Source: JBBSAT01 sp046351235
Lineage (GTDB): Bacteria; Myxococcota_A; Polyangia; Polyangiales; Sandaracinaceae
Direction: 5' to 3'
Length of the DNA stretch: 64,000 nucleotides
NCBI GenBank assembly: GCA_046351235.1
Contig: JAXLYV010000001.1
Span: forward strand, 1,984,001 to 2,048,000
The position numbers and the translations under genes were made by a program. The notes under the pieces are model-generated. The model saw only the letters and a list, made by a program, of their open reading frames with translations, did not search any database and was not told the DNA's origin. This document shows positions 25,853 to 34,728 of this stretch, piece by piece (the first letter of the stretch is position 1; each line of letters begins with the position of its first letter).

Positions 25853-26839
25853 ATGCGCCGTTGGCTGCTCGTGTGGATATCCTGCTCCTGGGGATGTACG
25901 GGAGCGCTCGAAGGGCCGACCGACGGTGCGGCGCGGGCCGACACGGGCGCGCTCGTGGACGCGGGACGCTCGGGGGTCGACGGCGGAGCCCCGGTCGACG
26001 CAGCGAGCCCGCCCGACGCCTTCGCCGGCGAGGACGCGTTCGTCCCCTTCGACGGCGGGCCCGCGTCGGCCCGGCAGACGATGCGGCCGCTCGGCTCGAC
26101 CGACGCGCCGAACGGCTTCTACGAGTACCTGCCGCCCGGCTACGGCACGCATCCGGTGCCGCTCCTGATCTTCTGGCACGGGCTCGGCGAGGACGGCGAC
26201 GGGAGCGCCGCGCAGCTGCCCGCGGTCCTGCGCAACGGCCCCCCGGCGCTCATCTCGCGCGACCAGTGGCCGAGCGAGCGGCCCTTCGTCGTGCTCTCCC
26301 CGCAGAACGCGTCGTCGTGCCCGAGCGCCGACGGGGTGCGGGATTTCCTGCGGTGGGCGTTCGCCCACTACGCGGTCGATCGCAGCCGCGTCTATCTCAC
26401 GGGGCTGAGCTGCGGTGCCATCGGCGTCTGGAGCTACCTCGCTGCGCACCTCGACGACGCCGAGATCACGGCCGCCGTCACCATCGCGGGCAACGGGCGC
26501 GCCGCGTGGAGCACGCACCACTGCGACCTCGGGCAGGTCGGGATCTGGGCTCTCCACGGCACGGCGGACGAGACGATCGATCCCGACGACGAGATGTTCA
26601 CGATGACGGGGTTCCCGCCCGACGATCGCCCCGACTTCGATCGCGCAGCCTCGATGCAGGCCTACGCGGAATGGCTCGCGGCGGGCTCCCCGATGGACAT
26701 GGGCCTGCTCGCCTGCCCGAGCCGCCGCGACGCGCGACTGACTCTGTATCCGGACGTCGGGCACGACTCCTGGACGCGCACCTACGACGGCTCGGCGGGC
26801 AACGACGTCTACGCTTGGCTGCTCTCGATGTCGCGCTGA
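25853..26839 (+). CDS. Lipoprotein alpha/beta hydrolase (esterase/depolymerase type)
   Basis: 328 residues. The signal peptide ends at Cys15 of the lipobox-like SWGC; a long Asp/Ala/Gly/Val linker follows. The hydrolase domain (about 80-328) has FWHGLGEDGDG as oxyanion loop, nucleophile Ser186 in GLSCG (GxSxG), an Asp in GTADETIDPD and His in DVGHDSW. This is the PHB depolymerase/carboxylesterase arrangement; the substrate could be a polyester, acetylated sugar or lipid. It is surface or periplasmic. Divergent from the histidine kinase by about 105 bases. Confidence 0.85.
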   Translation: MRRWLLVWISCSWGCTGALEGPTDGAARADTGALVDAGRSGVDGGAPVDAASPPDAFAGEDAFVPFDGGPASARQTMRPLGSTDAPNGFYEYLPPGYGTHPVPLLIFWHGLGEDGDGSAAQLPAVLRNGPPALISRDQWPSERPFVVLSPQNASSCPSADGVRDFLRWAFAHYAVDRSRVYLTGLSCGAIGVWSYLAAHLDDAEITAAVTIAGNGRAAWSTHHCDLGQVGIWALHGTADETIDPDDEMFTMTGFPPDDRPDFDRAASMQAYAEWLAAGSPMDMGLLACPSRRDARLTLYPDVGHDSWTRTYDGSAGNDVYAWLLSMSR

Positions 26840-26925
26840 AGGGCGCGCCGGTCGATTGGTGCCTGCGCTTCGTCGTTCGGCGTTGACCCCGCTTTCGCGT
26901 GGGCGATAGGCTCGGCCCCGACTCG

Positions 26926-27603
26926 ATGCTGCGCCTCGTTCTCCTCGCGTCCGTGCTGCTCGGCCTCCCCTCGGTCGCCAGCGCGCAGACGACTCCCACC
27001 GACGGCGCGGCGCGCACGGAGTCGACCGAGGAGCCCGACGCCACGCGCCTGGACGTCGAGCGGCTGCCGCCCGAGGCGATCCACATCACGCGCGACTTCT
27101 ACGCGCACGGCTTCACGATCGAGGCGCTCCTCGGGGCGCGCGGTTTCCTCGGCGGCATCGGCCGCATCTCGGACCCGGGCCTGATGCTCGGTGGGCGCGC
27201 GAGCTACGAGATCTTCGACTGGCTCTGGGTCGGCGCGCTCTTCGAGATGTCGGTGCACCAGACCGACGCGCCGCCGCCCCCGGGCCGCTCGGTGTTCGAG
27301 CTGATCGGCGCGATGGGCGAGGTGAAGCTCCAGGTGAACCCCACGGCCGAGCTCGGGCTCTGGCTCTCGGGGCAGGTCGGCTTCATCGTGGCGACGACGC
27401 CGGCGCCCGCCGTCTACGGCATCCAGAACGCCGCGAGCGTGGGCATCGCGTACGGTGGCGAGATCGGCGTCGACGCGCACTTCCACAGCCGTCACACGTC
27501 GATCGGCCTGCTCGGTGGCGTGCGCCTCGCGCCCAGCCTCGACGGCTTCGGCGAGACCGCGATCGGCGTCTACGGCGGTCCCTACCTGCGCTACGTGTTC
27601 TGA
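26926..27603 (+). CDS. Outer-membrane beta-barrel protein
   Basis: 225 residues from ATG 26926. Signal peptide MLRLVLLASVLLGLPSVASA, then a short acidic linker. The rest alternates polar and hydrophobic residues in about eight strands (GLMLGGRASYEIF, LWVGALFEMSV, GLWLSGQVGFIV, SIGLLGGVRLAP) and ends YLRYVF. A terminal Phe after an aromatic/hydrophobic strand is the signal read by the BAM complex. Size is right for an eight-stranded barrel such as OmpW/OmpA-like or gliding-associated Cgl proteins; I cannot choose. The stop lies in a tandem repeat. Confidence 0.8.
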   Translation: MLRLVLLASVLLGLPSVASAQTTPTDGAARTESTEEPDATRLDVERLPPEAIHITRDFYAHGFTIEALLGARGFLGGIGRISDPGLMLGGRASYEIFDWLWVGALFEMSVHQTDAPPPPGRSVFELIGAMGEVKLQVNPTAELGLWLSGQVGFIVATTPAPAVYGIQNAASVGIAYGGEIGVDAHFHSRHTSIGLLGGVRLAPSLDGFGETAIGVYGGPYLRYVF

Positions 27604-27707
27604 GCGCGCGCACGCGCGAGGTGTTCTGAGCACGCGCACGCGCTAGGTGTTCTGAGCACGCGCACGCGCGAGGTGTTCTGAGCACGCGCTAGGTGTTCCG
27701 AGCGCGG
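27595..27707. repeat. Tandem 26-bp repeat containing a stop codon
   Basis: About four and a half units of 26 bases, each opening GTGTTCTGAGC and continuing with an alternating GCAC/GCGC run. The first unit begins inside the last codons of the outer-membrane protein gene, so GTG TTC TGA is its Val-Phe-stop. Later units repeat those codons downstream; one unit is six bases shorter. The array fills the gap to a convergent gene. Confidence 0.9.
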
Positions 27708-27729
27708 CTCCGCGGAGAGCACGCGAGGC

Positions 27730-28488
27730 TCAGCGCACGAAGCGGCGCGCGTCGTGGGGGCGCACGTCGACGTGGAAGTGGTCGTGGTGCCCCTCGTTGT
27801 ACTCGGGGGTGATCACCGTCGAGAGGCCGGCGCGATCGGCGAGGTCGCACGCGAGCGCACGGAGCGCCGGCCCCGGCGCGTCGGCGGGTGCCGTGTCGAC
27901 GTCGTCGCACGTGGGCCGCTCGGGGGCGTGCACGAAGTCTCGATCGACGTCGAGCACGCTGCCGTCGTCGCGCACGAAGCGCGAGAGATCGAGCGCGAGC
28001 CCGAAGGTGTGGAAGCTGGTCCGCGGCTGGAGGCGCCAGGCCGAGAGCACCACCGCCTCGCGGACGTGGTGATCGCGGAGCACCGCCGCGACGGCCGGCA
28101 GGCGCACGGCGAGCTCGCACGCGACGTAGAGCGGCGCGCCATCACGCGCCTTGGGGAACGCCACGCCGCCGATCGACCCGTCGACGCGCACCGGCGCGGG
28201 GATCGGCGTCCGTTCGGTCGTGAACGGCGTGAGCGGGAGCGACGCCGCGCGGGCCGCCGCCTCGCAGTCCGCGGTGGCGCGGATGCTCCACGGCTCGGCC
28301 GGCCGCCACTCCCCGAGCGCCGCTTCGCTGCGGAACGCGCGAAAGGTCGCGACACGAGCCTCGATCTCACGCGCGATGCGGAGCGCCGCGTCCTCGCGCC
28401 TCCCGTGCGCGCGCCGTTGGCCCGCCGCAGGTAAGGCGAGCGCCCACAGCGTCGCCAAGACCGCCAGCGCTCCGAGACCTGCCCGCAC
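27730..28488 (-). CDS. Extensin-like C-terminal domain protein
   Basis: 252 residues from a GTG start with signal peptide (ALAVLATLWALALPAAG). The core matches the bacterial extensin-like family (PF06904, M15/LAS-peptidase fold): SFHTFGLALDLSRF provides the first His/Asp pair and EGHHDHFHVDVRP the C-terminal HxH metal site. Related M15 proteins cut peptidoglycan peptides. The enzyme would act in the periplasm. It is divergent from the peroxiredoxin gene and convergent with the outer-membrane protein across the tandem repeat. Confidence 0.85.
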   Translation of the reverse strand: MRAGLGALAVLATLWALALPAAGQRRAHGRREDAALRIAREIEARVATFRAFRSEAALGEWRPAEPWSIRATADCEAAARAASLPLTPFTTERTPIPAPVRVDGSIGGVAFPKARDGAPLYVACELAVRLPAVAAVLRDHHVREAVVLSAWRLQPRTSFHTFGLALDLSRFVRDDGSVLDVDRDFVHAPERPTCDDVDTAPADAPGPALRALACDLADRAGLSTVITPEYNEGHHDHFHVDVRPHDARRFVR

Positions 28489-28537
28489 GGAGGGCCTCTA
28501 CGTGCGGCGAGGCCCGGTTCATTCCATATCCCCCGCC

Positions 28538-29074
28538 ATGCGAAACGCCCTCGCGCTGACCTCGTTCCTCGTGCTCGCGGCCTGCGGCTCCTCCACGAGC
28601 GGCGGCGCCGCGGCGGCCTCCACCATGCCCGCCGTCGGCAGCGCCGCGCCGGAGATCATGCTGCAGGACCAGACCGGCCGCGTGCGCACGCTCTCCGAGC
28701 ACCGCGGGCATCCGGTGGTCGTCTATTTCTATCCGCGCGACGCGACGCCCGGCTGCACGCGCGAGGCGTGTGCCTTCCGCGACGCGTGGGATCGCCTCCA
28801 GGCGAGCGGCGCCGTGGTGCTCGGCATCTCGAGCGACGACGTGACCTCGCACCAGAGCTTCCACGAGGAGCAGCACCTGCCCTTCGACCTGCTGGCCGAC
28901 CCGGAGAACACCGCGGCCAACGCCTACGGCGTCCCCGTGCACGCCGGCTTCGAGTCGCGCGTCTCGTTCCTCGTCGACCGCGCCGGCAACGTCGCCAACG
29001 TCTGGCCGGACGTGGACCCGGCCGTCCACGCGGACGAGGTGCTCGCCGCGATCGCGGCCCTGCCGGCGCAGTGA
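28538..29074 (+). CDS. Peroxiredoxin (BCP/PrxQ type), lipoprotein
   Basis: 178 residues. A lipoprotein signal ends LVLAAC (Cys16). The thioredoxin-fold domain has YFYPRDATPGCTREACAFRD: peroxidatic Cys73 and resolving Cys78 with the five-residue spacing typical of PrxQ/BCP. These enzymes reduce hydroperoxides using thioredoxin-like donors. Lipid attachment would place it in the periplasm, where electrons must come from a Dsb/TlpA-like donor; none is adjacent. Start ATG 28538. Confidence 0.9.
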   Translation: MRNALALTSFLVLAACGSSTSGGAAAASTMPAVGSAAPEIMLQDQTGRVRTLSEHRGHPVVVYFYPRDATPGCTREACAFRDAWDRLQASGAVVLGISSDDVTSHQSFHEEQHLPFDLLADPENTAANAYGVPVHAGFESRVSFLVDRAGNVANVWPDVDPAVHADEVLAAIAALPAQ

Positions 29075-29237
29075 AGGGACGAAGGCGTCGGCGTTTCGTT
29101 GAAACGGCCCCGCTGCTCTGGTACTGAATCGACGCGTTGAGTCGAAGGGCCCGGTCCTTCCCGTCCGCGCGCATCGCGCGCTCCCGTACGGGGACCGAGC
29201 ACGGAGTGCGAATTCTCGATTTTCTCGGAGGAACCGG

Positions 29238-30545
29238 ATGGCGACCTTGGTGACGATGCCCTCGCTCGGCGAGAGCGTGCTCGAGGGCACCGTGGGCAAG
29301 TGGCTCGTGCGCGAAGGCGACCGCGTCGAGCGCGAGCAGATGGTCGTGGAGATCCTCACCGACAAGACCGACAGCCCGGTGCCGGCGCCCGTCGGCGGCG
29401 TGATCACGAAGCTCTTCGTCCAGGAGAACGACGTCGTCCAGGTGGGCGGCAAGCTCTGCGAGATCGACGAGACCGCGAGCGCCTCGGCCGGGCCCAAGCC
29501 CGTGGCTGCGGCGGCACCCGCGCCGGCAGCGCCCGCGCCGGCGGCGCACGAAGACGTGCGCGCTTCGCCCGCGACGAAGAAGCTCGCGCGAGAGATGGAC
29601 GTCGACCTGAAGAACGTCGCCGGCACCGGCCAGGGCGGCACGATCACGCGCGACGACGTGCTGAAGGCGGCCGGCGGTGGTGGCGGTGCGACGGCGCATC
29701 CCGCCACGCCTCCTCCCGCGCCCGTCGCCGCGCCGGCACCGCGCGCGACCTCGGTCGGCGTGAGCTCGCCGGGCCTGGCCGACGCGATGAAGCTGGTCAC
29801 GCCGCAGGGCTACGGCGCCTACAAGGTCCGCCCCTACACGCCCAAGCCGGGCGACAAGGTCGTTCCCTTCGATCGGATCCGGCGGCTGACCGCCGATCAC
29901 ATGGTCTACTCGAAGCTGACCTCGCCCCACGTGGTGACGTTCGCCGAGTGCGACCTGCAGAAGACGCATCTTCTCCGCGAGAAGAACAAGGACGCGCTGA
30001 AGAAGGAGGGCGTGAACCTCACGTTCCTCTCGTTCGTGGTCGCCGCGGTGGCGCGCGCGCTGCGCGAGTTCCCGGTGATGAACTCGCGCGTGCTCGAGGA
30101 CGCGTACGTGCAGCTCGGCGACGTGAACCTCGGCCTCGCGGTCGAGACGCCGAAGGGCCTCGTGGTCCCGGTGATCAAGAGCGCCGACATGCTCAAGGTC
30201 CGCGGCCTCGCCAAGACGATCGACGAGCTGGCCAAGCGCGCGCGCGACGGAATGCTCACGCCGGACGACATCACGGGCGGCACGTTCTCGGTGTCGAACC
30301 CCGGCAAGAAGGGCAACCTCGTCGGCGGGGCGATCATCAGCCAGCCGAACGTGGGCATCCTGCGGATCGGCGAGATCAAGAAGCGCGTCGTCGTGATCGA
30401 CCAGGACGGGGCGGACGTGATGGCCATCCACCCGGTGATGATGATGGCGCTCAGCTACGATCACCGCATCGTCGACGGCGTGGTCGCCAACGGCTTCTTG
30501 TTCCGCGTGAACGAGCTGCTCGAGGCCGGCGTCTTCGACATCTGA
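29238..30545 (+). CDS. 2-oxoacid dehydrogenase E2 (dihydrolipoamide acyltransferase)
   Basis: 435 residues with GGAGG eight bases before ATG 29238. The lipoyl domain (1-80) carries acceptor Lys43 in LTDKTDSP. An Ala/Pro linker precedes the E3-binding domain (about 110-147, SPATKKLAREMDVDLKNVAG). The catalytic domain (about 190-435) contains the active-site His in SYDHRIVDG. It transfers the acyl group to CoA in pyruvate, 2-oxoglutarate or branched-chain dehydrogenase; residues around the active site do not let me decide. E1 and E3 genes are not beside it, so the complex is encoded at several sites. Confidence 0.93.
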   Translation: MATLVTMPSLGESVLEGTVGKWLVREGDRVEREQMVVEILTDKTDSPVPAPVGGVITKLFVQENDVVQVGGKLCEIDETASASAGPKPVAAAAPAPAAPAPAAHEDVRASPATKKLAREMDVDLKNVAGTGQGGTITRDDVLKAAGGGGGATAHPATPPPAPVAAPAPRATSVGVSSPGLADAMKLVTPQGYGAYKVRPYTPKPGDKVVPFDRIRRLTADHMVYSKLTSPHVVTFAECDLQKTHLLREKNKDALKKEGVNLTFLSFVVAAVARALREFPVMNSRVLEDAYVQLGDVNLGLAVETPKGLVVPVIKSADMLKVRGLAKTIDELAKRARDGMLTPDDITGGTFSVSNPGKKGNLVGGAIISQPNVGILRIGEIKKRVVVIDQDGADVMAIHPVMMMALSYDHRIVDGVVANGFLFRVNELLEAGVFDI

Positions 30546-30555
30546 CGAGGCGCGC

Positions 30556-30948
30556 GTGGCGGACGAGCAGCAGCCTTCGGATGCGCCGGAGCGAGAGGCC
30601 CCGGCCGAGCCGGAGGCTGCCGCCGAGGCCGCGCCTGCGGAGGGCGCGGCGCCCGCGGAGGGCGAGCCCAAGAAGAAGAAGCGCAAGAAGAAGGACGCCG
30701 CGGAGATCGAGGCCGAAGCGGCCGCGAAGGACCCGCGCCTCGTCGAGCTGCGGGCGCAGTTCGACGCCGGGAACTTCGCGCGCGTGCGCGAGCTCGCGAC
30801 CGCGCTGACGAAGGAGAGCGACCCGGTGCTGGTCGACGTCGGCCGCGACTACCTCGCGCGCATCGGCGTCGACGGCGTGCAGATCGCCTTCCTCGGCCTC
30901 TGTGCCGTCGCGATCCTGAGCATCGCGATGCACTACATCGGCCACTGA
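30556..30948 (+). CDS. Small tail-anchored membrane protein
   Basis: 130 residues from a GTG start, ten bases after the E2 stop. The first 45 residues are acidic Ala/Glu/Pro followed by a Lys/Arg block (KKKKRKKK). A helical segment (LVELRAQFDAGNFARVREL) like a single TPR helix pair follows. The C-terminal 25 residues form one hydrophobic helix (VQIAFLGLCAVAILSIAM). Probably sits in the inner membrane with its N-terminus in the cytoplasm. Function unknown; eight bases separate it from the MFS gene, so all three are likely co-transcribed. Confidence 0.8.
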   Translation: MADEQQPSDAPEREAPAEPEAAAEAAPAEGAAPAEGEPKKKKRKKKDAAEIEAEAAAKDPRLVELRAQFDAGNFARVRELATALTKESDPVLVDVGRDYLARIGVDGVQIAFLGLCAVAILSIAMHYIGH

Positions 30949-30955
30949 CCGCGCC

Positions 30956-32230
30956 ATGGGCGCGCCCCGCGACAAGCACGGACGCGCGGCGTTCGCGTTC
31001 GTCTTCGTGACGGTGGCGCTCGACATGCTCGCGCTGGGCGTGATGATCCCGGTCTTGCCCGAGCTCGTGAAAGAGCTCTCCGGTGGCGACATGGCGAGCG
31101 CGGTGGAGACCTCGGGCGTCTTCAGCTTCGCGTGGGCCACGATGCAGTTTCTCTTCTCGCCGCTGCTCGGCGCGCTCAGCGATCGCTTCGGGCGCCGGCC
31201 CGTCTTCCTCATCTCCAACGCGGGCCTCGGCCTCGACTACCTCCTGATGGCCAACGCGCCCTCGCTCGCGTGGCTCTTCGTGGGGCGCGTGATCTCGGGC
31301 ATCACGGCGGCGAGCTTCTCGACCGCCGGGGCCTACATCGCCGACGTGACGCCCCACGAGGAGCGGGCCGCGCGCTTCGGGCAGCTCGGCGCGGCCTTCG
31401 GGCTCGGCTTCGTGGTCGGTCCGGCGATCGGCGGAGTGCTCGGTGAGATCTCGCTGCGGCTGCCGATGTGGGTCGCGGCCATCCTCAGCCTCGTCAACTT
31501 CGCCTACGGGCTCTTCGTGCTCCCGGAGTCGCTCGCGCCCGAGCATCGCTCGCCGCTCACGCTGGCGAAGGCGAACCCGGTCGGCTCGCTCTCGCTGTTC
31601 CGGTCCGAGCGCGTGCTCTTCGGGCTGGCGGTGGTCGCGTTCGTCGAGCTGCTGGCGCACGCCGTCCTCCCCAGCGTGTTCGTTCTCTACGCCGACGCGC
31701 GGTACGGCTGGCACGAGCGCGAGGTCGGCCTCGTGCTCGGCCTGATCGGCGTCTCCTCCACGATCGTGGGGGTCGTGATGGTCGGCCCGATCGTTCGCCG
31801 CTTCGGCGAGCGCGCGACGCTCGCGGCTGGCCTCGGGCTCGGAGCGCTGGGGCTCGCGCTCTACGCGCTCGCCGACGAGGGATGGCTCTTCCTCGTCGGC
31901 ACCGTTCCCGTCGCGCTCTGGGGGCTGGGCGGGCCGCCGGAGCAGGCGATCATGTCGCGCATCGTCGGCCCCTCGGCGCAGGGCCAGCTGCAAGGCGGGC
32001 TCTCGAGCCTGCAGGGGATCTCCGGGATGATCGCGCCGCTCGTGTACTCGCGCCTCTTGGCGGCGGCGCTGCGGGCCGAGGGCCCGTGGCGCGTGGTCGG
32101 CGCGCCGTTCTGGCTCGCCGCGGCGCTGCTCGGGATCGCGACGCTCGTCGCGTGGCGCGTGACGCGCGCCGTTCCGCCCGAGGGCCCGGTCGCCGAGACG
32201 CACGATTCGCCACCTCCCTCGACGGGATAG
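30956..32230 (+). CDS. MFS transporter, TetA/MdtG-like
   Basis: 424 residues with about twelve hydrophobic helices. Between helices 2 and 3 is GALSDRFGRRPVF, the MFS motif A in the drug:H+ antiporter form, and VGRVISGITAASF and GPAIGGVLGE resemble motifs B and C of TetA-like exporters. Function: proton-driven export of a small molecule, possibly an antibiotic or metabolite; the substrate is unknown. No regulator adjoins. The gene ends just before a lipoprotein gene on the same strand. Confidence 0.88.
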   Translation: MGAPRDKHGRAAFAFVFVTVALDMLALGVMIPVLPELVKELSGGDMASAVETSGVFSFAWATMQFLFSPLLGALSDRFGRRPVFLISNAGLGLDYLLMANAPSLAWLFVGRVISGITAASFSTAGAYIADVTPHEERAARFGQLGAAFGLGFVVGPAIGGVLGEISLRLPMWVAAILSLVNFAYGLFVLPESLAPEHRSPLTLAKANPVGSLSLFRSERVLFGLAVVAFVELLAHAVLPSVFVLYADARYGWHEREVGLVLGLIGVSSTIVGVVMVGPIVRRFGERATLAAGLGLGALGLALYALADEGWLFLVGTVPVALWGLGGPPEQAIMSRIVGPSAQGQLQGGLSSLQGISGMIAPLVYSRLLAAALRAEGPWRVVGAPFWLAAALLGIATLVAWRVTRAVPPEGPVAETHDSPPPSTG

Positions 32231-32301
32231 AGCGGGTCTTCCGAGGCGGCAGCGACCTCGCGCTGAACGTGCACTTCGCGGCTCCGTGCTACCGTCCCTC
32301 G

Positions 32302-33201
32302 GTGCGCGCGCTCTTCGTGCTCTCGATGCTCCTCCTCGCTGCGTGCGAGGATCCTCCGGCGCCGCTCGCCGAGCAGGGCCCGCCTCTGCCCGAGGCCGCG
32401 CTCGGCCACTTCGGCGCCAGCGGGATCACGGTGCGGGGGACGGTGATCAGCGATCGGCTGATGATCAGCTCGGTGCAGCTCTGTATCCTCGGCGGGGCGG
32501 CGGGCGCCGACACCTACGAGGCGACGCGGGTGGTGGTCTGCGACACCTACCGGCGGAGCAGTGAGGCTGCGCCGTACTACTACGCGGTGAGCCCATGCAC
32601 GGGTGGCGCGCGGTTCTCGGTGGACACGTGGACGCTCGATCTGCACGGGAGCGAGGCGTGCGAGCGCTTCGACGGCGTCCACACGAACGCCGCGCCCCCA
32701 CCCGACCCGGGCGATGCCGCGTTCGTCGCCGCGCTCGCCGGCCTCGAGACGCTCCGCGCGAGCGAAGCGCCCTGCCCGGTCGCGCTGCGCGCGCCGGATG
32801 CGGAGATCGCCAGCGGTGACTCGCCCGGTGAAGCAGCGCTGCACCACGTGGGCGAGGGCACCGGCGAGGCGTTCGAGGTGATCCACGCGGACGTCGGTGG
32901 TCCGCTACCCACGCGCCCCGAGTCGCCGGCGCGCTACCAGGCGGTGTACGTGCGCGCGGCGCACACGAGCCCGGCGATCGATCCGGGGGGCTCGACGTTC
33001 ACCCCGGGCTCGTCACGGGGCACCGCGTACCTCGTGGACACGACCGAAGGCCGCGTGGTGTGCATGGGCGAAGTCGCGGCCCAGAACGGTGACGCGATGC
33101 GCGGCAGCTCCGAGGCGATGGCGGAGATGTGGCTGACGCTCCAGCTCGGGATCGCGGAGGAGCGCGCGATCGCGTTGGGGCTCCACGCGGTCGCCGAGTA
33201 G
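32302..33201 (+). CDS. Lipoprotein of unknown function
   Basis: 299 residues from GTG 32302, selected because it starts VRALFVLSMLLLAAC with lipobox LAAC. The mature protein has a set of paired Cys (VQLCILGG, VVVCDTYRR, VSPCTGG, SEACERFD, EAPCPVAL, RVVCMGEV) implying disulfides and an outer-membrane or surface location. The C-terminus (GSSEAMAEMWLTLQLGIAE) is helical. No family recognised. The next region downstream is a transposase remnant. Confidence 0.75.
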   Translation: MRALFVLSMLLLAACEDPPAPLAEQGPPLPEAALGHFGASGITVRGTVISDRLMISSVQLCILGGAAGADTYEATRVVVCDTYRRSSEAAPYYYAVSPCTGGARFSVDTWTLDLHGSEACERFDGVHTNAAPPPDPGDAAFVAALAGLETLRASEAPCPVALRAPDAEIASGDSPGEAALHHVGEGTGEAFEVIHADVGGPLPTRPESPARYQAVYVRAAHTSPAIDPGGSTFTPGSSRGTAYLVDTTEGRVVCMGEVAAQNGDAMRGSSEAMAEMWLTLQLGIAEERAIALGLHAVAE

Positions 33202-33202
33202 C

Positions 33203-33375
33203 GCCACGCAGACGGCCGCGCGGATGGGGCACTCGTTCGGGCTCGACGTGACGAAGTGCCCGCGCTGCGACGGGATGCTGAGGCTCGTGGCCGTGCTGCA
33301 CGACGGAGAAGCGGTGCTGCACGACGGAGAAGAGGTGCGCCGCCTGCTCGAGCACCTCTACCTCTGGAGCGAGCC
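33203..33375 (+). pseudogene. Transposase C-terminal remnant
   Basis: A short open stretch encodes GHSFGLDVTKCPRCDGMLRL and then VRRLLEHLYLWSEP. The CPRC zinc pair followed by a helix ending EHL-x-L is the typical C-terminal end of IS91-family-like transposases common in myxobacterial and proteobacterial genomes. All upstream catalytic sequence is missing. Inside is a 21-base tandem duplication (residues VLHDGEA then VLHDGEE). The stretch runs directly into a truncated DUF4215 gene, so it marks a recombination junction. Confidence 0.6.
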
Positions 33376-34542
33376 GAGGGCTGGAGCTGCGTCGGCTCGC
33401 CGAGCGTCTGCACCACGACGTGCGGCGACGGACTCCCCGTCGGTGCCGAGCAATGTGACCAGGGCAACACAGTCGGTGGCGACGGATGCTCCGCGGTCTG
33501 CACGGTCGAGACAGGATGGGGATGCGCCGACGCTCCGAGCGTTTGCGACGCGATCTGCGGTGACGGCCTCCGCGTGGGGCCGGAGCCATGCGACCAGGGC
33601 AACACCACGGACGCAGATGGCTGCTCGTCGACCTGCCTCGTGGAGCCGGGCTGGATCTGCGTCGGCGCGGGCCCCGCGTCGTGCACGAGCAGCTGCGGCA
33701 ATGGGTTGATCCAGCCCGGCGTCGAAACCTGCGACGACGGCAACGCCGCCAGCAGCGACGGGTGCTCGTCGAGCTGCGCGATCGAGGCGGGCTACGCGTG
33801 CTCGGGCGAGCCGTCCATCTGTGCCGGGATCTGCGGCGACGGCCTCGTGCGCGGCACCGAGGCCTGCGACGACGGAGCAACGACGGCGGGCGACGGCTGC
33901 GATACGAGCTGCGCCGTCGAGACGGGCTTCGCGTGTGCGGGTGAGCCCTCGAGGTGCACGGGGATCTGCGGCGACGGCCTCGTCCGCGGCGCCGAGGCGT
34001 GCGACGATCACGGCACCACGACCGGCGACGGCTGCGACGCGGTGTGCGCGATCGAGCGAGGGTATGCGTGCAGCTCGGAGCCCTCGACGTGCAACACCGT
34101 CTGCGGCGACGGCGTCGTCAGCCCCGGGGAGGCGTGCGACGACGGAAATGCGACGGCCGGCGATGGTTGCTCGACGTGCAACGTCGACACCGGCCACGTC
34201 TGCACGGGAGAGCCCTCGACCTGTGGCGCCATCGACGCGGCCGTGACCGACGCAGGCACGGATGCCTCGACGACGGACGCAGGCGCGATCGATGCCGCCG
34301 GCTTCGACACCGGCACGACGCCTGACGCCGGTGCGACGGGCGATGTCGGACCGACGCCCGACGCCGGATCACGCGCGGACGCCTCGATCGACGGCGGCGC
34401 CGACGCGGCGACGAGCCCGATCGCGACGAGTGGTTGCGCATGCCGTGCGAGGGGGCGCGGCACGTCGAGCGGCGCCTCGCGGACCCTGCTCGTGCTGATC
34501 GCCCTCGTCGTACACCTCCGAAGGCGACGGCGCGGCGCGTAG
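33376..34542 (+). pseudogene. 5'-truncated DUF4215 repeat protein with MYXO-CTERM tail
   Basis: The frame from about GWSCVGSP carries seven to eight DUF4215-type units (CGDGLPVGAEQCDQGN, GDGCSAVCTVETGWGC, and so on), Cys-rich modules found on myxobacterial surface proteins. An Asp/Ala/Thr linker follows, then SGCACRARG, a hydrophobic helix (TLLVLIALVVHL) and RRRRRGA, a MYXO-CTERM-like anchor. There is no start codon, ribosome-binding site or signal peptide ahead of the first module: the frame continues backwards into transposase sequence read in the wrong frame. I take it as beheaded by an IS91-like event. Otherwise it would be a normal surface protein. Confidence 0.7.
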
Positions 34543-34593
34543 TGTGACGCGCTCGCGACGAGGTGCTTCTCCTCCGAGCCCCCGGGCTCGATG

Positions 34594-34656
34594 TCACAGC
34601 GGCTCGATGCAGACGACGCGGTTGGCGTCGCGATCCGCATCGAGATCCGCGCGCAT
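34594..34656 (-). pseudogene. Gene-end remnant (ANRVVCIEPL)
   Basis: A minus-strand stretch encodes MRADLDADRDANRVVCIEPL and a stop. The last 11 codons match the end of the beta-propeller lipoprotein gene at 36946, with 35 identical bases around the stop. Upstream a stop codon in the same frame ends the coding. It looks like the tail of a lost paralogue, next to the transposase scar. The remainder of the 187-base gap holds nothing I recognise. Confidence 0.5.
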
Positions 34657-34728
34657 GCCGTCAGGCGTTCGCGCTCACCCGTCCTCGACGCCGGCGCCTC
34701 GCCGCACGCGATGGGACGCGACCGGCCG

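Noticed and set aside
32200..32254. 44-base similarity between the MFS gene end and 36846-36890, with a partial match at the SDR gene end (38430)
   Set aside because: Only about 80% identity by eye with one gap, and one of the matches is coding (YPPYPVD). I cannot separate this from chance in such a GC-rich sequence.
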